Assembly: GCF_000499385.1 (NCBI RefSeq)
Contig: NW_013651928.1
Coordinates: 1 to 10,519, forward strand
Length of the DNA: 10,519 nt
Source: Eimeria necatrix
Lineage: Eukaryota > Apicomplexa > Conoidasida > Eucoccidiorida > Eimeriidae
Direction of reading: 5' to 3'
The position numbers and the translations under genes were made by a program. Below are positions 7,404-10,519 of the stretch, piece by piece; position 1 is the stretch's first letter, and each line of letters begins with the position of its first letter. Below the pieces are notes generated by a model, which was not told the origin of the DNA, made no database searches, and saw nothing but the letters and a program-made list of their open reading frames with translations.

Positions 7404-7404
7404 A
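7158..7404. repeat. 247-bp direct repeat, copy 1
   Basis: Starts TCCGAAATGAAAGGTGAACA, includes a TAGC run and a unique middle (GGTGCTGACGGCGTCGCTGG and on), and ends in 19 CAG units plus CAAA. Reading the two copies side by side I find no difference from 7555-7801, including equal CAG number. The middle reads LTASLVCRAAGASRRSRSGG in one frame, but no ATG precedes it and I do not call a gene. Confidence 0.95.
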
Positions 7405-7490
7405 CGAAACAGAAACAAAAACAAAAAGAGACAAAGACAGAAAGACAGAGACAGAAAGACAAAAACAGAAAAGACAAAAGGACAGAAGCT
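7405..7490. repeat. purine-rich GAAACA / AGAAAGACA simple repeat
   Basis: A stretch nearly free of T on the + strand with loosely repeated GAAACA, AAACAAA and AGACAGAAAGACA units. It lies between the two 247-bp copies and is absent after copy 2. Confidence 0.75.
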
Positions 7491-7554
7491 GAAGACGTGG
7501 AGGCGCATAGAGGAAGTGGGCGCGAAGGAGGAAGTGGGGACTTAGGACTACAGA

Positions 7555-7737
7555 TCCGAAATGAAAGGTGAACAGCTGCTGGCTAGCTAGCTACCTAGCT
7601 AGCTAGCTAGCTAGCTGGGTGCTGACGGCGTCGCTGGTGTGCAGGGCAGCAGGCGCCAGCAGGAGAAGCAGATCGGGAGGGGCAGAAACAAGCAGCAGCA
7701 AAAGGAGAGGAGCCAGGGGCGCAGCAGCTGACAAACT

Positions 7738-7800
<63 letters not shown>

Positions 7801-7801
7801 A
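7555..7801. repeat. 247-bp direct repeat, copy 2
   Basis: Offset of exactly 397 bases from copy 1 throughout, with the same (CAG)19 ending. After the repeat the sequences diverge (GGCGAAGAG here, CGAAACAG in copy 1), and before it they also diverge, so both edges are sharp. Confidence 0.95.
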
Positions 7802-7929
7802 GGCGAAGAGAAAAAAGAAGCAAACTGGACTAGATTTGAAGGGGTCGGAGGAACTGGAGAAAAAAGTTTGTTGTTGGCAGCAGCGCAGCTGCAGGCTTCT
7901 TTGGTGGATTAGTGACCGACTGATTTTGA

Positions 7930-7943
7930 GGTGTACGTACACC
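7930..7943. promoter_or_regulatory. palindrome GGTGTACGTACACC, copy 3
   Basis: Same 14-base perfect palindrome as at 3771-3784, here followed by GTACGCCC and not by the GAAGTCGCTG extension. No recognised gene follows directly. Its role is unknown; a shared DNA-binding protein site is one possibility. Confidence 0.35.
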
Positions 7944-8040
7944 GTACGCCCTTGTGAAGTTGTTAAGCGACAGCAGCGATTTAAACCCCCTAGGCCTCAG
8001 CCCCAAACCCTAGTATAGTGTTTGCTTCTTCCCCTCGCCT

Positions 8041-8057
8041 CCTGCTGTTGCTGCTGT

Positions 8058-8088
<31 letters not shown>

Positions 8089-8090
8089 GC
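8041..8090. repeat. CTG repeat with TTG and CTA interruptions
   Basis: About 16 CTG-like triplets, reading Leu on the + strand and Ala or Ser/Gln on the minus strand. It lies between telomere-like fragments (CCCCAAACCCTAG at about 8001-8013, then TTTAGGG from 8201). No conserved protein is seen. Confidence 0.85.
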
Positions 8091-8200
8091 CGAAAAGCCA
8101 ATTTGTCTTAGTCTGCCTTGAAACAAAGAACTGCCCAAATCTAAACCCCACAGCGCAGTCAGAGGGGCCCTCGGCCCGAGCCTTGGGCCCTTGTTTACCA

Positions 8201-8357
8201 TTTAGGGTTTAGGGTTTAGGATTTAGGGTTTAGGGTTTGGGTGTGGGGAGCCATTCTCTCGAAGGTTAAAAGGAGGATACCCGTTGGGGTGTTTCGGGTT
8301 CAGAGGTACGCGCGTTTTGGGGTCTAGGGTTTGGGGTTAGGGTTTAGGGTTTAGGGC
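8201..8357. repeat. two G-rich telomere-like tracts
   Basis: TTTAGGG heptamers at 8201-8243 (with one TTTAGGA) and degenerate ones, GGGTTTGGGG / GGGTTTAGGG, at about 8318-8357, separated by about 75 bases of unique sequence. Orientation is opposite to the tracts at 871 and 1671 and to the fragment near 7985-8013. Confidence 0.9.
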
Positions 8358-8572
8358 TACTGGCTACTAAAACCTGAACCACTGCAGCAGCTCCTGCATT
8401 CATGCAGGGGCCGAGATGCTTGGGCACTTGCTGCTGCTGCTGCACTGCAGCAGAACAGCTGCTGTGGCTGTGGGGCAGCCAATAAGGGCTTTTTCTGCTT
8501 GGGGGGCCTTTTGCTGTTTCAGCTTTAGCACGCTAAAAAGCAAAAGAATCTGAAGTCCCTCATAAAGCCTTT

Positions 8573-8670
8573 CAGCAGCAAGCACTGCAGCAGCAAGCAG
8601 TGCAGCAGCAAGCAGTGCAGCAGCAGCAAAACAAGAAAAAGCCCTCAGCAAGCAGTGCAGCAGCAGCAAA
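8573..8670. repeat. 15-bp CAG-type minisatellite
   Basis: Three tandem units of AGCAAGCAGTGCAGC (the first with CACTGC) followed by CAGCAGCAAAAC. The same ending, GCAAGCAGTGCAGCAGCAGC then AAAAC, recurs at about 8648-8671, so a roughly 40-bp segment is partly duplicated. The 8370-8760 interval otherwise shows no gene. Confidence 0.8.
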
Positions 8671-8789
8671 ACCCCTCTAATGCCTCTGTGCAGCTCCCAG
8701 CTGAAGCCAAAGAAACTCTTAAAGCCCCAGGGGCCCTCTTCCCAGGCGGGCCCAGCTAGCCCTGGCCTCTTTTTGGTGTAGAGTTTGTA

Positions 8790-8852
8790 CCCCCTTGGGG
8801 CCCCCAGGGGCCCCTTGGGGCCCCCGGGGGCCCCTTGGGGCCCCTGGGGGGA
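8790..8852. repeat. GGGGCCCC minisatellite
   Basis: Alternating CCCTTGGGGCCCC and CAGGGGCCCC / GGGGGCCCC units. Every unit is close to self-complementary, so strong hairpins are expected. Similar sequence appears at the right edge (about 10405-10475). Confidence 0.85.
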
Positions 8853-9114
8853 CCTTTAAGGCCCCTTGAGACCCCTACAAAGGCCCCTGTAGCTCTCTGG
8901 GGTCCTCCGGGGTGACCAGTGGACCTCCAGCTGCTGCACTGGCTCTGCAGCACCTGAGCGGGGGCCCAGGCGGGGCCCCCTCCCCAGGCCCCAGCCTTAG
9001 CTGCTGCTCTCTTTCAGCAGTTTGGGCTGCTGCACCCTTTCCCGCTGCAGCTAGGCTTACTGGGGGCCCCCAAAAGGCCCCAAAAGGCTGGCTCTGCCCA
9101 GCAAGACCCCTGGA

Positions 9115-9300
9115 CTGCTGGGGCTACCGCTGCTGCTGCAGCTGCTGCAGCTGCTGCTGCTGCAGCGGCTACCGGTGCTGCTGCAGGGGCTGCCTGTGCT
9201 GCAGTGGCTGCTGCTGCTGCTGCTGCAGGGGCCCGCGAGGCGTTGGCGCGCCACTTCGGGCCAGCTGTTCGCACTGCTGCTGCTGCAGCTTGCAGCAGTG
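9115..9300. repeat. CTG/CAGCTG-rich tract
   Basis: CTGCTGCAG and GCTGCTGCAGCTGCTG runs with GC-rich interruptions. A 129-codon open frame on + (8912-9301) contains Cys runs from the repeat and no recognisable domain; I do not call it. Confidence 0.75.
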
Positions 9301-10170
9301 ATCTAAACATATTACCAATTGCTTTTGAAATGCGAAAACTTAGGGACAGCACTTGACACAATAAGGCAATTCTCTTTCCTACCACTTCTTGCTTCCGTTG
9401 TTAAGTGCTGCTGGCATCTTTAGCTGCGAACTGCAGTTAAGACTGCCCTGCTGCGCTGCTCTGTGGCAAATCTGGCTTAGGTGCTGCACGTAGAAGTGTC
9501 CAGGGGCTCTGTGGGCCTCATATGATGGCCCAGAGGGACAGCTTTTGGCCCATTTGTGTGTAGCTGGCTGGTGGAAGTGCACAGAGGGGGGCTCCCCAAT
9601 TGCGTGTCTTATTTGTCATTTTGCGCCGGAAAAGAGATACTTGATTCAGAAATAATCATAAGTTTTGCTGCGGCGAAACGGCAGGGGAAATTGCGGCGAA
9701 AAACGGGGCCGTACGCGGACAGAAGTGGACACCGGGGGTCTGGTGACTTTCTTTAGTGGAGCTCAGACAGGGATGGAAAGGTCCATTCGGCGTATTTTTA
9801 AACATATTTAAATTCGAAAAAGTAAAAGAGCGGCGTATTTGGCTGCTATTTGTGTGTGTCGTTTACCGCCTCGCAGCACCAACACCCCATGTGGCAGTGG
9901 ACCAGTGGACCACTGGCCCCCGGCACCCGCAAAACAGAGCGCTGACGCCAGACCTTTTGGCCTAAATGTTGTTTTTTGGCAAAGGCCCTGCAGCTGAAGT
10001 CAATGCGAATGTTTAAATCGCAGCGCTGACGGCTAAGTCGTGGGAGTTTGTTTCGGGAGTTTCGGGGTTGGTAGCGTGTCTTGGGTACGTCTGGATTATT
10101 TGCAGCTTTGAATTCGTCGCGCGTCTCAAGTTTTATTTAATTTAAAAAGGACTAAACTTCCAAAGTGTAG
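9301..10170. other. mostly unique DNA, no supported gene
   Basis: The least repetitive part of the window. Short open frames on both strands (60-70 codons) show no conserved motif. There are AT-rich patches at about 9795-9830 and 10128-10152 and a 15-base palindrome at 9902-9916. It may hold upstream sequence of a gene starting near 10176, or an untranslated or intronic segment; I cannot choose between these. Confidence 0.4.
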
Positions 10171-10175
10171 TTGAT

Positions 10176-10272
10176 ATGCGAAGCCTTCCGCAGCCTGAGG
10201 GGACCCGCACCTCCCTGTTTCGGGTAAGTGCTGCGGAGTTGGCGGCCGCTTGCTCGCGCAACGCAGCAGCAC

Positions 10273-10305
<33 letters not shown>

Positions 10306-10519
10306 TTCTCAGCAGCAGCAGCAGCGGCGGCTCAGCGGGCAGGGAGGACAGCGTGAGATGAAGGCCGCAGAGCATGAGGACCTTATCAGTAGGGGCTGGG
10401 GGCGTTGGGACCCCTGGGGCCCCAGCTGCGTGGGCTCCGCAAGGTTCCTCTCCGGGGCCCCCGGGCCCCCCCCCCGCCGCCCCCCCCGTGGGAGCGTCCC
10501 CGCAGGGTCTGGCGTCTGG
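10176..10519 (+). CDS. possible start of a gene running off the right edge
   Basis: ATG 10176 follows an AT-rich patch and opens MRSLPQPEGTRTSLFR. A good splice donor, CGG|GTAAGT, lies at 10223/10224, so this could be a 16-codon first exon. If unspliced, the frame continues through a Ser tract (CAG repeats) to a stop at 10361. A different frame is open from 10199 to the last base of the window; its first ATG is 10358 (MKAAEHEDLISRGWGRWDPW) and it then becomes Pro/Arg/Gly-rich from a C-rich tract. No family is recognised. High G+C and repeats make chance open frames likely. Confidence 0.25.
10264..10326. repeat. CAG microsatellite
   Basis: About nine consecutive CAG units (10274-10303) and a second run of about five after CGTTCT. 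Both lie within the candidate frames at the right edge. Confidence 0.85.

Noticed and set aside
7206..7823. Pairs of duplicated frames over the 247-bp repeat (Ser-rich on +, Leu- or Cys-rich on -)
   Set aside because: They are duplicated because the DNA is duplicated, and the repeat tails differ after the CAG run. The plus-strand frames start at GTG inside a TAGC tract with no ATG.
9379..9965. Short frames of 66-69 codons in the unique region as small genes
   Set aside because: No recognised motif, no splice context joining them, and lengths are ordinary for chance in this composition.
1..10519. CRISPR array, given many regularly spaced repeats
   Set aside because: Units are directly tandem without unique spacers, and the genome is clearly eukaryotic (introns, telomere heptamers, proteasome subunit).

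Overview
The window looks like nuclear DNA of an Eimeria species or a very close coccidian (Apicomplexa). Four signs seen together support this: dense CAG/CTG trinucleotide tracts in both orientations and all frames, several interstitial tracts of the apicomplexan/plant-type telomere heptamer (AAACCCT / TTTAGGG), many minisatellites, and an intron-split eukaryotic housekeeping gene carrying long alanine tracts. Nothing prokaryotic or viral is visible, and I see no tRNA, rRNA or CRISPR.

Layout. Positions 1-210 hold an open frame that may be the 3' end of a gene starting outside the window. From about 210 to 3450 there is repeat-rich DNA: CTG tracts, telomere-like repeats (871-960, 1671-1733), recurring AT-rich islands, a 10-bp GCTAGC minisatellite that reverses orientation (1856-2322), and CAG/CAA minisatellites. 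Positions 3994-6550 on the + strand hold the one gene I recognise: a homologue of proteasome lid subunit Rpn6 (PSMD11). A three-exon reading (3994-4527, 4754-4907, 5949-6550) gives a continuous 429-codon frame. N-terminal solenoid, C-terminal PCI domain and terminal helix are recognisable, but roughly 110 conserved residues of the middle solenoid are not found; CTG repeats lie where they should be. The second intron is almost entirely a 36-unit minisatellite whose last unit supplies the 3' splice site.

Downstream of the stop codon are a long TAGC-rich tract (6551-7220), two apparently identical 247-bp copies (7158-7404 and 7555-7801), further telomere-like repeats now in G-rich orientation (8201-8357), CAG, GGGGCCCC and CTG repeats (8573-9300), then about 850 bases of mostly unique, lower-repeat DNA (9300-10170). 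The right edge has a possible beginning of another gene (10176 onward), weakly supported.

Only the Rpn6 gene is confidently functional. It would act in the lid of the 26S proteasome, where Rpn6 clamps core and base together. The rest is best read as the repeat-rich type of chromosome segment known from Eimeria. The most interesting structure is the relation between a GTACGTACACC motif upstream of Rpn6, a related motif at the start of the intronic array, and the CTGTACAG units making up that array.
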